The notes under the pieces are model-generated. The model made no database searches, was not told the DNA's origin, and saw nothing but the letters and a program-made list of their open reading frames with translations. From Pollenia angustigena (taxonomy: Eukaryota > Arthropoda > Insecta > Diptera > Polleniidae): a DNA stretch of 64,000 bases. A program made the translations under genes and the position numbers. The DNA lies in contig OV884056.1 in NCBI GenBank assembly GCA_930367215.1, positions 322,368,709 to 322,432,708 on the forward strand. Reading direction: 5' to 3'. This document shows, piece by piece, positions 33,836-44,986 of this stretch (positions are counted from its first letter, which is position 1; each line of letters starts with the position of its first letter).

Positions 33836-35522
33836 AAAATCTGCTCCAATCCATTATTTCAGCCACAATAAATTCATCAAAAACGATCATATCGGCCATT
33901 CTTATTTCCACTATTGCTTTGCCATAGACAATGACAGGCTCTCCCGTAGCGGTTCGCAAGTTTACACCACTAAGCGGCTCGACAGCTCCCTTTACCAAAT
34001 CAGCTCTTATAATGGAATGTCTTGCACCAGTGTCGATAGTCAAAATGCGGATTTCACCATTTATGTAACCACAGGTCGTAATATTTCTGTTACTCGTTTT
34101 CACTACTAAATTGATCGTGAGACCTTCAGCTTCCTCCGAACTGCTTGCTCGTCTCAGCTTTAGCGGTGGCTCCTGCGATGTTTGTTGACCAGCTCTTCGT
34201 TTGTCCCTTTGCGGCGAAGCAGATCTTGATCGTTGCTTGGGTGCTTTGCAGTTTCGCTGAATATGGCCAGTTTTACCGCAGTTATAGCATTTCACTTTGT
34301 TTTTACCTTGCTTCTCGCCCAGAGCCTGCAAAACTGCCTCCTTTATGCTTCTCATTTCCTTTAAAATATCTCCTTCGTCTTCGGCTATTATATCGAGCTT
34401 GCGCACCTTGCATATATGCGATTTTGAAATTATTCTAGCGGTTTCTTGTGCTAGGGCAAATGATACCGTTTCTGCAAATGATGGCTTCTGTGATGCACAT
34501 ACCGCTAGTTTTACATCAGCATCCCGTATACCGTTTACAAATGCCTCGGTCTTAAAATGATCTAGCAATGGATGACTTTCACCTGGATAAGTAAGCTGCA
34601 CCAAGCGCTCAATCTCTAATGCGAAATCCTGTAGCGTCTCGTTTGGCTTTTGTACTCTACCCCGTAATTCCATTCTGAATATTTCTTTTCTATGTTCACC
34701 ACCATACTTGCGCTGCAATGCTACCATAATGTCATCATAATTGTTTCTGCAACTTACTGGTACACTTTCTAGAATTTCAGCTGCAGCTCATTTTAAAGCC
34801 AGAATCAGCTCTATGTCTTTTTCTTCATTGTTCCATGCATTTTTGTTGGCAACTGTGTCAAACTTGAACTTAAACACATTCAATGGTGAGCTGCCGTCAA
34901 AACTTGGAGCTCTTATTCTATTCGAGACTTCTGGAAAAACTCGCACCACTCCCTCTTGGCACTGAAGACTATTTACTCTTTCTTCCAGATGATGAAGTTT
35001 TCCATCAAAAACCGTGACTTGTGTTTTTACATCAGTGACTTGTGTTTTTACATCAGACAATTCTATTTCCATATCGTCTACTCTTTCGTTTATAACAGTA
35101 GAAATCTCTTGAAGCTTCTCAAGTTTGTCATTAGTAGCCTGAAGTTTCTCGTTTGACACTTTAGAATTTTCTTGAATTTCGGCTAAGATGGTGCTTGAGT
35201 TCTCTTCCATTTTTCTAGAAGTTTCAGCTAAGATAGCTTTTGAATTTTCTTCCACCATTTTTTCCATGTTTCTTGAGTTTTCTGCCATTTTCTCCATCAT
35301 AGCAGCAAACATTGTGCTGAGATACATATTGCTTGGTATTGCACGGGTAGCCACTTCTATTTCTTCCTTTTCATCAAATTCATATGCTGCGATGTCAATA
35401 TTGCGTCGCTTAAATTTATCGATTAATCTTTTCTGCAGCTCAGCTTTATTTCCTGCAGTAGGCAGATCCAACTTGCCCAACTCTTTCTTGAGGTGTTCAA
35501 CTTTTAGCTCATCGAATTTCAT
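33816..35522 (-). pseudogene. Gypsy gag-protease with one in-frame stop
   Basis: Begins MKFDELKVEHLKKELGKLDL, a SAP-like helix-extended-helix module (residues 1-38) that may bind DNA or RNA. A long coiled coil follows (about 73-185, with repeated DVKTQVT). A single TGA at 34,790-34,788 splits the frame; the same frame continues from about 34,787 to 33,816. The second part holds the capsid-like region, a CCHC zinc knuckle (CYNCGKTGHIQRNC) and an aspartic protease with DTGA. Gag would package element RNA into particles. A one-base frame shift separates it from the pol remnant. Apart from the stop it is well preserved, which fits recent insertion. Confidence 0.88.
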
Positions 35523-35567
35523 TGTTGTCTATTTTTTCATTTGTTATTTATTTTATCTATGCAATTT

Positions 35568-35581
35568 CACTTCTGACACCA
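35568..35581 (-). promoter_or_regulatory. Primer binding site, tRNA-Leu type
   Basis: Minus strand TGGTGTCAGAAGTG, two bases after the 5' LTR, complementary to the 3' end (CACTTCTGACACCA) of insect leucine tRNAs. It is the start point for minus-strand DNA synthesis in gypsy elements. Confidence 0.85.
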
Positions 35582-35583
35582 AT

Positions 35584-36780
35584 TGTTACGTTTTTCCTTT
35601 AATAAACGCGTTCGGTTTACTCCCTTTATAATAAACCGTTGAGTTCTTTTAATTGCAAATAAAAATAAATACACACACTTATTCAACTTTACAAACTTTA
35701 TTATTTTGTTCACAATTGTTAGTTACGAAATGAACCGTTTAGGCCGCTTTAGCCGACCGTAAATGTAATTAAATGCAATGTAAAGTACCGTAACGTACTG
35801 TAAGCTCGTTTGTGCACTTATAGAACATGTAAGAACGTGTCAGCTGTTTTTCACAACCAAAAACAAAAAAGCATTAGTATACATAAAACAACACACACAG
35901 TGATGAGAATTAAAAATGTTGAAATGGTGACCGCTTTGTAGAAAAAGTACCAAGTGATTTAAATAGTATTAAAACTGTATTTCTTGCATGTATAAATAAA
36001 TAAATAATTTAATATTTGATAATAATATTACAGATTTACAAAAAACAAATATGTATTATATCATATTCGTACACATGTTCTTACATTAATTTCAAAATGT
36101 GCATACACCTAAACAAGGTTTTGATACCACTAAAAACCAGACTTTTTTTGTTTGTGGATATGTATACATTTGTTAATTTTATACATCTAAACATATATTT
36201 GTATAAATGAAAATATGTATGGATTGTAACTTATTTTGTCAAAAGTCCACAGATATTATAATTGAAAAAGTACCAAACAAAAAGAGTGATTTTACCCGCA
36301 TTGCATTTAAAATATAAGCAGCCCATCACTATCTACAACTGTCACGTAACCTCGTAATGAAATTCTATTTTCTACAGGTTGGCACGTTACGGTTAAGTGA
36401 CATTACAGTCAGTTAAGCATTTGCATTGCTTTCCATATAACAGAAACGATCAGCTGTTAACATTACATTTACATTTCTACATTTATGGTCGGCTAATGGG
36501 ACCTTTTCTCAAAACAAACTAAACTTATTATACATGAGTCACCCCTTTTTATATTTCATAATTATTTCTAGACTTTTCCTGAACCTTCCTGTAATAACTA
36601 TTTATTATGTTCTATAACCATTTCTAGAAATGACTGGGAAATTTATATAGGAATTATGTTAACATAACAGTTGTGTTGAAAATTATACATGACAATTTTA
36701 AGTAACATAAAACTATAACTTACAAGATAACTTATAACTATAACTATAAATAATTCTTAGATAATTTAACTTTCGTAACA
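35584..36780 (-). repeat. Gypsy copy 2, 5' LTR carrying an 835-bp insertion
   Basis: Matches the 356-bp partner LTR on both sides of an insertion at 35,709-36,543, plus one 6-bp tandem duplication (TAACTA). Confidence 0.9.
35709..36543. mobile_element. Non-coding insertion (MITE-like) inside the gypsy LTR
   Basis: 835 bp absent from the partner LTR. Near both ends are inverted blocks TTAGCCGACCGTAAATGTAA and the complement of TACATTTATGGTCGGCTAA (about 35,749 and 36,478). The extreme termini are less alike. No transposase. It marks a transposition later than the gypsy insertion. Confidence 0.75.
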
Positions 36781-36784
36781 ATAT

Positions 36785-37109
36785 AAAACAACGTTGTCAC
36801 TATCAATTCCATAAAAACCCAGAATATTTATAATACTATAATTTTCCATTTTGATCTCGGTTTTTGTAAATATGAATATATCTATTTTAAAAAAAATGAT
36901 ATATGTTTATTTTATTAAGCTTGGTTTTTTTTTTTGCTTATGTAAAAATATTTATTTTATTTTTTGTTTAAAATTATATTTTCTCATGCCTTTGTGTAAC
37001 TTCTCCAGGGAAAAATAACAATTTTAAAATGTTATCGTTAACAAATCGTTATTGTTAGCAAAATAAATATAAACTTAATAAAATTATTAAATACCCATGA
37101 ACTTTAACT
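36785..37109. other. Interior of the candidate hAT element, middle part
   Basis: AT-rich with no feature recognised. Confidence 0.35.
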
Positions 37110-37117
37110 ATGTTTTT

Positions 37118-38128
37118 CAGGGATGATAAATGAGAAAACCAATATCGTACCAACGAACTTTTAAAATCGTACTTTTTCGGCCCCAATATTACTAAATCTT
37201 TTTTTTATATTTAAAAACAAAAATTTAAATTAACAAAAATAAAAGGTACTTAAAATTCATTTGTTCATGTAAAGTATAGAAAGCAAAAATACATGATCAT
37301 TAATTATACATAATAATAGGGTGGGTAAAATTTTTTCGCGTTTAAAGCACATCGCGATTCTTTTTCTATAAGTCATTCCAAGAAACTTTTCCAAAGAAAC
37401 CATAGCTCAAAAATGAATTTCGGGCCCCAGATTTTTCAAAATAGTTAGTTTTCCAAAATATTCAAGAATAGAGGCAAACAAATTGAATTTGGTCTAGCCA
37501 GACCTGTATCATGCGGTTTTTAGGGTCGAGAAATCCATTATCATACACTTTTTAGAATTTCCAAATTTATTGCGTTTACAATTTTCAATATGTACTGCAG
37601 AAACAGGAAAGGAGTAGAAAGTCCGAATATAATAAAAAATTTTTATTTAGCACTTGTAAAATCTCCTTCAAACTAATTCGGAGTAAAATAATAATGGAGT
37701 GGGGTTTCCACTGCTCCAAAATTCTGTTGATTACTTTTTGACGTGACAGCCATCATGTTGACGAATATTTGAAAATATTATGAATTCGTTCCAAAATAAT
37801 CTTGAATTGAGAGGAAGTCGTATTTTCTACTATGTAGAACGTTTGCAGAAGCGGTTTCCTACATCTTTTAAAAAATTGTCAATATCATCAGAAAATGCAC
37901 TCTTTTATGCTGCCGGTGATTCTAAATTTAGAATGTGGCATAAGCAATCGTTCAATGAACAAGTGCAAAAATCTGTTCGCAATAGCGGAGTTCAGTGTTT
38001 GGTGCAATTGGTTTTGGTAGGTTTGAAAAATTGGAAATAGTACCAAATGAGTCACGGGGGTACCAGCGTACTATTTAGTTTTGAACTGTACCAAAAAAAG
38101 TACAATTGTACAAACTTTATCAACCCTG
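37118..38128. mobile_element. hAT-type element with perfect 8-bp TSD
   Basis: Starts CAGGGATGATAAA and ends TTTATCAACCCTG. Perfect duplication ATGTTTTT at 37,110-37,117 and 38,129-38,136. 1011 bp. An 86-codon frame (37,780-38,040, plus) of normal composition has no recognised transposase motif. Confidence 0.85.
37780..38040 (+). CDS. Unrecognised 86-codon ORF in the hAT-type element
   Basis: Open frame beginning MNSFQNNLELRGSRIF inside the 1-kb element, with balanced amino-acid composition. No hAT dimerisation motif or zinc finger is visible. It may be a residual transposase exon, a captured fragment or chance. No further claim is made. Confidence 0.25.
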   Translation: MNSFQNNLELRGSRIFYYVERLQKRFPTSFKKLSISSENALFYAAGDSKFRMWHKQSFNEQVQKSVRNSGVQCLVQLVLVGLKNWK

Positions 38129-38288
38129 ATGTTTTTGTTTGATTATTTTTTAATAAAAGTCGAAACAAATTTGTTTAAAATTGATTTTAAATTGCACGAT
38201 TTTTAAAACAAAACAGACGATCTTTTTTATTTTTTTCTCAGGAAATTTACGATTTTGACACAAATTTATCTGGCAGCACTGATTAAAA

Positions 38289-38780
38289 CCAAAACAAGAA
38301 AAGGCTAAAAAAATTTAAAATAACAAAATATAACAATTGTTTTTTGTTTATTTTCATAATATAAATTATGCATTCATCATTTATATTCCTTCTACTTTTT
38401 TATTTATTTTAAAAAAATAGTATATAAACATATTTTAAATTCAAAATATCTACATTTTGTTTTTCTCGACACCAATTTCAAATGTGACTTATTTTGACAG
38501 TTCTTGAAAGAAACTTTTCGCAAAATATTGTTATAGAAACACTCTTTCTCGCATCCTTCCAATAATTGCTGGGAAATTATTTAAGTGACAGATAATTCTC
38601 GCAAAAAAAGATACAGAAACACTTGTGTGAGAAAAACCATTTTTTGCTTCATTTCACACTATTTTTGTTGCAATTCACACGTTTCATGCGAAAAGTTTTA
38701 CGATGTGAGAAATACTGAAACGGGCTACTGCTTGTCAAAATTTACATAAATTGAAAGCTGTGACGTAGGCTGCACTCAAT
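38289..38780. other. Intergenic stretch, no gene seen
   Basis: AT-rich. The only reading frames are short and low-complexity. Confidence 0.4.
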
Positions 38781-38786
38781 TTGTAA

Positions 38787-39271
38787 AGGCGACCGCACAC
38801 GACATGTTTTTGTCATCTGACATGTCAAATTTCCCACTGCAGAATACATACATGTCGTGTTACCTTTTAAACTTTGCTTCTGTAAAAGTCAGATGCAAAG
38901 TCATCTGACAAAATTTCAATTAGAGCATACTCTATTTTCTTCTGAAAAACCATGTTTTCGTTTTTACAACAACTATGGGAAAAAAACAGAGACAATGTCA
39001 GAAGGAAATTACATGTACGTTTGTGACCGAATATTATATCGTAGGGTTCACCTGACAATTTTTTGTCATAATAAACGTCAAACTCCATATAAAAAAAAAA
39101 CGATGACAAAAATTTTCAAGTTTTTCTTATATGGAACTTGACGTTTGGTATGACAAAAAATTGCCAGGTGAAGACACCATGTAAACAGCCATTTTGACAG
39201 CCATGCACAATTACATGTGACTTGAAAAGTTGACAAGTCAGATGTAAAAAACATGTCGTCTACATGCACCT
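38787..39271. mobile_element. MITE with AGG(C/T)G ends, TAA target, with a nested hairpin
   Basis: The left end contains CGACATGTTTTTGTCATCTG and the right end the complement of a near-identical block. TAA at 38,784-38,786 and 39,272-39,274. Inside, 39,049-39,173 forms its own hairpin (CACCTGACAATTTTTTGTCA and its mirror), probably another tiny MITE. Confidence 0.7.
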
Positions 39272-39284
39272 TAAAAGCAATTTA

Positions 39285-39426
39285 GTGCTGGTTCACACAC
39301 GTCAAGTTTGAATCGTCAAGTCTTGAGCTTTTAGGAGAAAAGGGCAAAGAGAATGCCATTTCTTTTCCCCTCTCTCCCAAAAACTCAAGACTTGACGAGT
39401 CAAACTTGACGTGTGTGAACCAGCAC
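39285..39426. mobile_element. MITE with GTTCACAC/GTGTGAAC ends, TTA target, copy 2
   Basis: 142 bp. Starts GTGCTGGTTCACACACGTCA and ends with its exact complement. TTA at 39,282-39,284 and 39,427-39,429. Relative of 17,585-17,712. Confidence 0.85.
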
Positions 39427-39430
39427 TTAA

Positions 39431-39918
39431 GGGCATAATAAACCACAGAAAATGCTTGGCAAAAACACACATTGTTTCCGTTTGGGGTTTGCCAATAAAC
39501 AACACAAATATTGTCCGTACAAACATTAATTTTCATTTTTGTTTTGTTTTTAATGAATGCTGACGCCAATATTGTTGATTTTTGCTTAAAACGGAGAAGA
39601 AATTATAAAATAAAGGCAAAACATTTAAAGTAAAAAGTGATTTAAACAACTAGCTATTTTGTGGCAAGCAATACCACTAAAAAAATTTAATTTAAGATTA
39701 AAAATTAATTGAATTGAATACATTTAGCATTAGACGCCACAAAAAGTTTGACAAATATCCAACATGTCTGCCAAATATCAAAAATTTTTAATATTTCTGC
39801 AAACATTGCTTCAAATGTTTGTCCAAACAGCAAACACCCCAATTAACAACACAAAATGTTTGTACAAACGTAAAATTTTGACATGTTTGCCAAGCCATTT
39901 GTGAGGTTTATTATGCCC
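39431..39918. mobile_element. TTAA-flanked MITE
   Basis: Starts GGGCATAATAAACC and ends GGTTTATTATGCCC. TTAA at 39,427-39,430 and 39,919-39,922. The subterminal GCTTGGCAAA block is also mirrored. The left TTAA overlaps the TTA of the preceding MITE. Confidence 0.78.
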
Positions 39919-40227
39919 TTAACTTCCAAGATGTCAACAACAACACAATTTATAAAGACAAACTTGTACTCAGCTGTTAACCCTTTCGCTACATTGTATC
40001 CATATGGATACACTCAACTGTGGAGGCATCAGACAATCTCCAGGTCAAAGAATTGGCTTAGATTGCGGCACGTTATTGTTTTTTAAGATCTTGTGAATTA
40101 TTTTTAATGAAAAACTCTTGGATTTTTGCAAAATTGAGAAAAATATAGCATTTTTAAAAAAACGTTTTTTATATAAAATTTTTTAGAAAAATAAATTTTT
40201 TTTTATTTCAAATAACATATATATATA

Positions 40228-43200
40228 CAGTATAACCCGGTTAATTACCCCACGCTTAAATGCCTTTCACGCTTATTTACCTCGAGTTTTAAATCCCCGT
40301 TTTTTCTTCCATTTTTTAAACAAAAATCCACGTTTAATTGCCATACGCTTAATTACCCGATTCGGATAATTGCCTTAAAAATTTAACACCCAAAACAAAA
40401 TTATACCTAAATTTCATTCGTTTAATTGCCTCAGTACTATTTGACAAAAACACAGCAAGTAATGCAACCAAGTTTTCCATGTTAATAATTTGAAAATATG
40501 CACTCAATTTTTTTTTTAAAAATATGCCTAAAAACAAAATATGGCTTGATTAAAAGCAAAATATTCAACAAATTAATTTTTGCATTAAAAGTTAATGTTA
40601 TGAGGTCAAGATTCATATAAGGGTTATATATTATCTAGATACACAAAATTTATGAGATATTTTGTCTTAAAGAGATTAAAGTTTGAAGTTTGCATGGGGA
40701 CTACGTGATATTATAGACCGATTCTTGCAATTTACATAGGTTTCGCTTATGACAATTAAACATATTTACCCAATTTTATTAAATTATCTAAAAACTGCTG
40801 CCTTTACTTTTCGCACAAGGTTTACATGGACAACCAGCAAGATGGAGGGACGGCCACGAAAAGATTACTTAAAAAAGTGTTTCTGAGTCGATCGTTTATT
40901 AAACGATGCCTCTAGGTTTCTATGTTATAAGTTGCGAAAAACATTTATCTTCAACAAAAACTTGCTTTGGCTTAAAATTGTACAGTGAAAATTTAATGTA
41001 GATGGCGAAATTAAGGCAACAGAAAAAACATCTGTTAACCAGAATTTTAAGCAATTTTTTTATTTGCTGAACATGTATTAAAATATGTTTTAATAACTTA
41101 AAATATGTGTGCAATAAAAATGCAGCAATGGCTAAAACATGTTAATTATTTACAAACAAATCGATACCAAATTCATTAAAAGCTCTAAACGCATAAATAT
41201 AAAAATAAAATAAAAGTAAAAATTCATAATATTTTTAATTAGGCTTAAGTTCATGAAATTTAATTTTTATTAAATTATTTTTGTGAAGAAAGGAATTTTA
41301 CAACATGAAAATCAATTAAAATTGTTATTGATAATCTTTCATTCTTGACGTGGCTCGGGCTCGAACCCTGGCCGGCAGGTTACCATGACATGTTTCGATC
41401 GCAACCACTCGATCTCCTCAGATGGATTTGCCGTCTTACACTCGCAGCCATCGACGACTGCTGACGTCACTAGTCAAACATCAATCCTTAAACCAAATTG
41501 TATTTTAACATTTGGTAGATCGAAATTTGCTTTCCTGAATGATTATCCATTTTAATTGATTTTACATGTTTTTTCTTTTACTTCTGTTTTTTCGTACTTT
41601 CGTCAAGAATTTTTCTTGAAGTCCAAGTACATTTTTTGTTTTTTCACTTTGTCTTTCTCTTTTCTGTTGACCTTTTTCAGCACAACTTGAAGGACAAATG
41701 TACACATAGAGCTCGTGCCTTAGCTTTAACAATAATTAGTATTGTGGTTATTTTGTTGAACTATTTATGGTTTTTAATCCAAATTTTTAATATTTTTAAT
41801 TAGGCTTAAGTTCATGAAATTTATTTTTATTAAATTATTTTTGTGAAGAAAGGAATTTTACAACATGAAAATCAATTAAAATTGTTATTGATAATCTTTC
41901 ATTCTTGACGTGGCTCGGGCTCGAAACCTGGCCGGCAGGTTACCATGACATGTTTCGATCGCAACCACTCGATCTCCTCAGATGGATTTGCCGTCTTACA
42001 CTCGCAGCCATCGACGACTGCTGACGTCACTAGTCAAACATCAATCCTTAAACCAAATTGTATTTTAACATTTGGTAGATCGAAATTTGCTTTCCTGAAT
42101 GATTATCCATTTTAATTGATTTTACATGTTTTTTCTTTTACTTCTGTTTTTTCGTACTTTCGTCAAGAATTTTTCTTGAAGTCCAAGTACATTTTTTGTT
42201 TTTTCACTTTGTCTTTCTCTTTTCTGTTGACCTTTTTCAGCACAACTTGAAGGACAAATGTACACATAGAGCTCGTGCCTTAGCTTTAACAATAATTAGT
42301 ATTGTGGTTATTTTGTTGAACTATTTATGGTTTTTAATCCAAATTTTTAATATTTTTAATTAGGATTAAGTTCATGAAATTAAATTTTTATTAAATTATT
42401 TTTGTGAAGAAAGGAATTTTACAACATGAAAATCAATTAAAATTGTTATTGATAATCTTTCATTCTTGACGTGGCTCGGGCTCGAACCCTGGCCGGCAGG
42501 TTACCATGACATGTTTCGATCGCAACCACTCGATCTCCTCAGATGGATTTGCCGTCTTACACTCGCAGCCATCGACGACTGCTGACGTCACTAGTCAAAC
42601 ATCAATCCTTAAACCAAATTGTATTTTAACATTTGGTAGATCGAAATTTGCTTTCCTGAATGATTATCCATTTTAATTGATTTTACATGTTTTTTCTTTT
42701 ACTTCTGTTTTTTCGTACTTTCGTCAAGAATTTTTCTTGAAGTCCAAGTACATTTTTTGTTTTTTCACTTTGTCTTTCTCTTTTCTGTTGACCTTTTTCA
42801 ACACAACTTGAAGGACAAATGTACACATAGAGCTCGTGCCTTAGCTTTAACAATAATTAGTATTGTGGTTATTTTGTTGAACTATTTATGGTTTTTAATC
42901 CAAATTTTTAATATTTTTAATTAGGCTTAAGTTCATGAAATTTAATTTTTATTAAATTATTTTTGTGAAGAAAGGAATTTTACAACATGAAAATCAATTA
43001 AAATTGTTATTGATAATCTTTCATTCTTGACGTGGCTCGGGCTCGAACCCTGGCCGGCAGGTTACCATGACATGTTTCGATCGCAACCAAATGTTAAAAT
43101 ACAATTTGGTTTAAGGATTGATGTTTGACTAGTGACGTCAGCAGTCGTCGATGGCTGCGAGTGTAAGACGGCAAATCCATCTGAGGAGATCGAGTGGTTG

Positions 43201-43665
43201 CGATCGAAACATGTCATGGTAACCAGGGTTCGAGCCCGAGCCACGTCAAGAATGAAAGATTATCAATAACAATTTTAATTGATTTTCATGTTGTAAAATT
43301 CCTTTCTTCACAAAAATAATTTAATAAAAATTAAATTTCATGAACTTAAGCCTAATTAAAAATATTAAAAATTTGGATTAAAAACCATAAATAGTTCAAC
43401 AAAATAACCACAATACTAATTATAGTAAAAATTCCTGTCTTAAATTTTTTCATTCATCAAAGTTAAGTTATCTTGTAAATAAATATGTCTAATTACCTCA
43501 CTGAGGTATTCAAACGAATTCGCTTAATTACCTCAATGAGGTAGTTAACCGTATTCTTATAATTACCTCAACGAGGTAGTTAAGCGTATTCGTTTAAATG
43601 CTTAGACCGCATAATTACCCAAAAATATTGGCATTTTTGTCGAGGTAATTATCCGTGGAATACTG
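40228..43665. mobile_element. pogo-like element nested in the piggyBac-like element
   Basis: Starts CAGTATAACCCGGTTAATTA and ends TAATTATCCGTGGAATACTG, flanked by TA (40,226-40,227 and 43,666-43,667). CAGTAT ends and TA targets are typical of pogo/Tigger elements. The interior repeats AATTACCTCA-type motifs near 43,490-43,630. No DDE transposase is visible. It carries the SINE-like array at 41,229-43,425. Confidence 0.75.
41229..43425 (-). repeat. Tandem and folded-back array of a 561-bp SINE-like unit
   Basis: Three complete direct copies begin near 41,229, 41,790 and 42,351 (period 560-561 bp). The fourth (from about 42,913) stops at 43,090, where the sequence turns round and reads back in inverse to 43,425. 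The minus strand of each unit carries a B-box-like GGTTCGAGCCC preceded by TCGAGTGGTTGCGATCG, resembling a tRNA-derived Pol III promoter. Copies differ by only a few bases, so amplification was recent. A single relative lies at 3961-4805. Confidence 0.8.
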
Positions 43666-43849
43666 TATGACCATGTTTAAAAAAAAACACATCCAACATA
43701 AAGAAAAAGGTTTATTTTAACTTTTTGCATCAATAGTTCTTTGTTTTAAGCCGGAAAAAAGCTGTGCAGATTTTTTAAACATAGTATGTATCCATATGGA
43801 TACAAACGCAAGTTATGGTGTTGAATTATATACACACAACGGATATAAA

Positions 43850-44180
43850 ATAATTTTAAGTTTGATGCTGCTGAGTGGTTTTTATATGGGGCCTTTTGCA
43901 AATTATGGACCGATCATCACGAAATTTATTAGTGTGGTTTCTAGTCTTATAAAACTGTGAAGTAATAAATTTTATTCTGGTAGCATTATTTATTAAGGTT
44001 TTATGCGTTATATACTGTTTTCCGGGATTATGGCTTATATGGGTCTAAAAGTAAATTATGGTCCGATCTTCGCGAAATTTTACAGCACGGTTTTCCGCTC
44101 GAATAAAACGAATTTTTGCAAAATCTTTTAGAATTCCGTGCATTATTCCGTTATTTATGTTAGTTTTTTTAACAAAATTT
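43850..44180 (+). repeat. Relative of the 6960-7400 dispersed repeat
   Basis: Shares GGTTTTTATATGGGGCC, AAATTATGGACCGATCATCA and TGTTTTCCGGGATTATGG blocks. The 44,058-44,264 frame follows this repeat and is not a gene. Confidence 0.5.
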
Positions 44181-44351
44181 CTTTACCATAACCGAAAGAT
44201 GTATCCATATGGATACAGTCCAAAAAACACATTTAGGGTGCATTTTTTCAAAAGTGAGTATTGATTGTTGTTATTAGGGCCAATTATAATACAAATCCAA
44301 AAAATTGGATTTTTTTAGTAACCCAGTAAAAACTTGTAGCGAAAGGGTTAA

Positions 44352-44689
44352 ATTGAAAGTAAAATTGCCAAGCAAATGGAAGGGGGAAATTGAAAGCCAT
44401 CTCGTGGTAAACTTAAAAAGTATGAGTGGGTTAGTAAAAAAGTGAAAGTGGATTGCAAATTGAACTTATTTCTAAAACTTAACTTTTTTAACCCTAGAGT
44501 TGTTAATAGTCTCAATAACTTGGTGGCTCAACGTGAAATAAAGTTGGTAATAATTATATACTCAACTGTAAAATTTTAACGCATACACCATATGTTCAAT
44601 TGTATTTGCAACAATGTAGTATCTATGTTGCGAAAGATTTGTGTGAACTTATTTTCAAGCCGTCATTTCTCCGACATTTAGTTTGGCTT
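44352..44689. other. Intergenic stretch, no gene seen
   Basis: Low-information AT-rich sequence between two mobile elements. Confidence 0.4.
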
Positions 44690-44986
44690 AAATCTAGTTT
44701 ACCGACGCAGCTCCAAATAAAAAAAAAATTACCTAGGTAGATAGAAAATTAAAAAATAAGAAGAAAAAATAAAATAAAAAAGTTGGCGGAAACGCTTAGT
44801 TTTCGAGTTATTGACGTTTTAAGTTTTAAATAACAGTGTGATTTTCCACTACATTTTTATCTTTATATGGTCAACATTGGTATCATTTTAAAGCTTTTGA
44901 CTTAGCGAAGCCGGTACTTACTATCCCAAAGAGGAGCAACTCCTTGCGCCCGGCCGAAGGCCGTCTATGCAGAGTAGCTTTACTTG

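Larger units (their letters stand above)
32405..36780 (-). mobile_element. Gypsy retrotransposon copy 2, internally deleted, with both LTRs
   Basis: Complete ends: TGTTACG at 32,405 and CGTAACA at 36,780, with a perfect 4-bp target duplication ATAT (32,401-32,404 and 36,781-36,784). On the minus strand the order is 5' LTR (with MITE), tRNA-Leu primer site, gag, protease, a residual pol fragment, polypurine tract and 3' LTR. Reverse transcriptase, RNase H and most of the integrase core are deleted, so it could only have moved with help. Same family as 8225-12,632. Confidence 0.93.
31253..38281. mobile_element. Candidate old hAT-type element containing younger insertions
   Basis: Starts CAGGGCTGCCAGATTTG and ends CAAATTTATCTGGCAGCACTG, so the outer 14 bp are inverted copies with one mismatch. 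The flanking 8-mers AATAAAAA and ATTAAAAC agree at 6 of 8. The gypsy copy 32,405-36,780 and the hAT-type element 37,118-38,128 lie inside. The remaining 1.6 kb shows no transposase. The pairing of ends is plausible but not proven. Confidence 0.45.
39981..44347. mobile_element. piggyBac-like element, TTAA target, carrying nested insertions
   Basis: TTAA at 39,977-39,980 and 44,348-44,351. 13-bp perfect TIR CCCTTTCGCTACA. The palindrome GTATCCATATGGATAC occurs near the left end (about 39,998) and right end (about 43,789 and 44,202). The element's own sequence is only about 0.9 kb (39,981-40,225 and 43,668-44,347). The rest is a pogo-like insertion. No transposase. Confidence 0.82.

Noticed and set aside
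34145..35631. Plus-strand ORFs in the gypsy copy
   Set aside because: Antisense shadows of the gag coiled-coil and zinc-knuckle coding strand.
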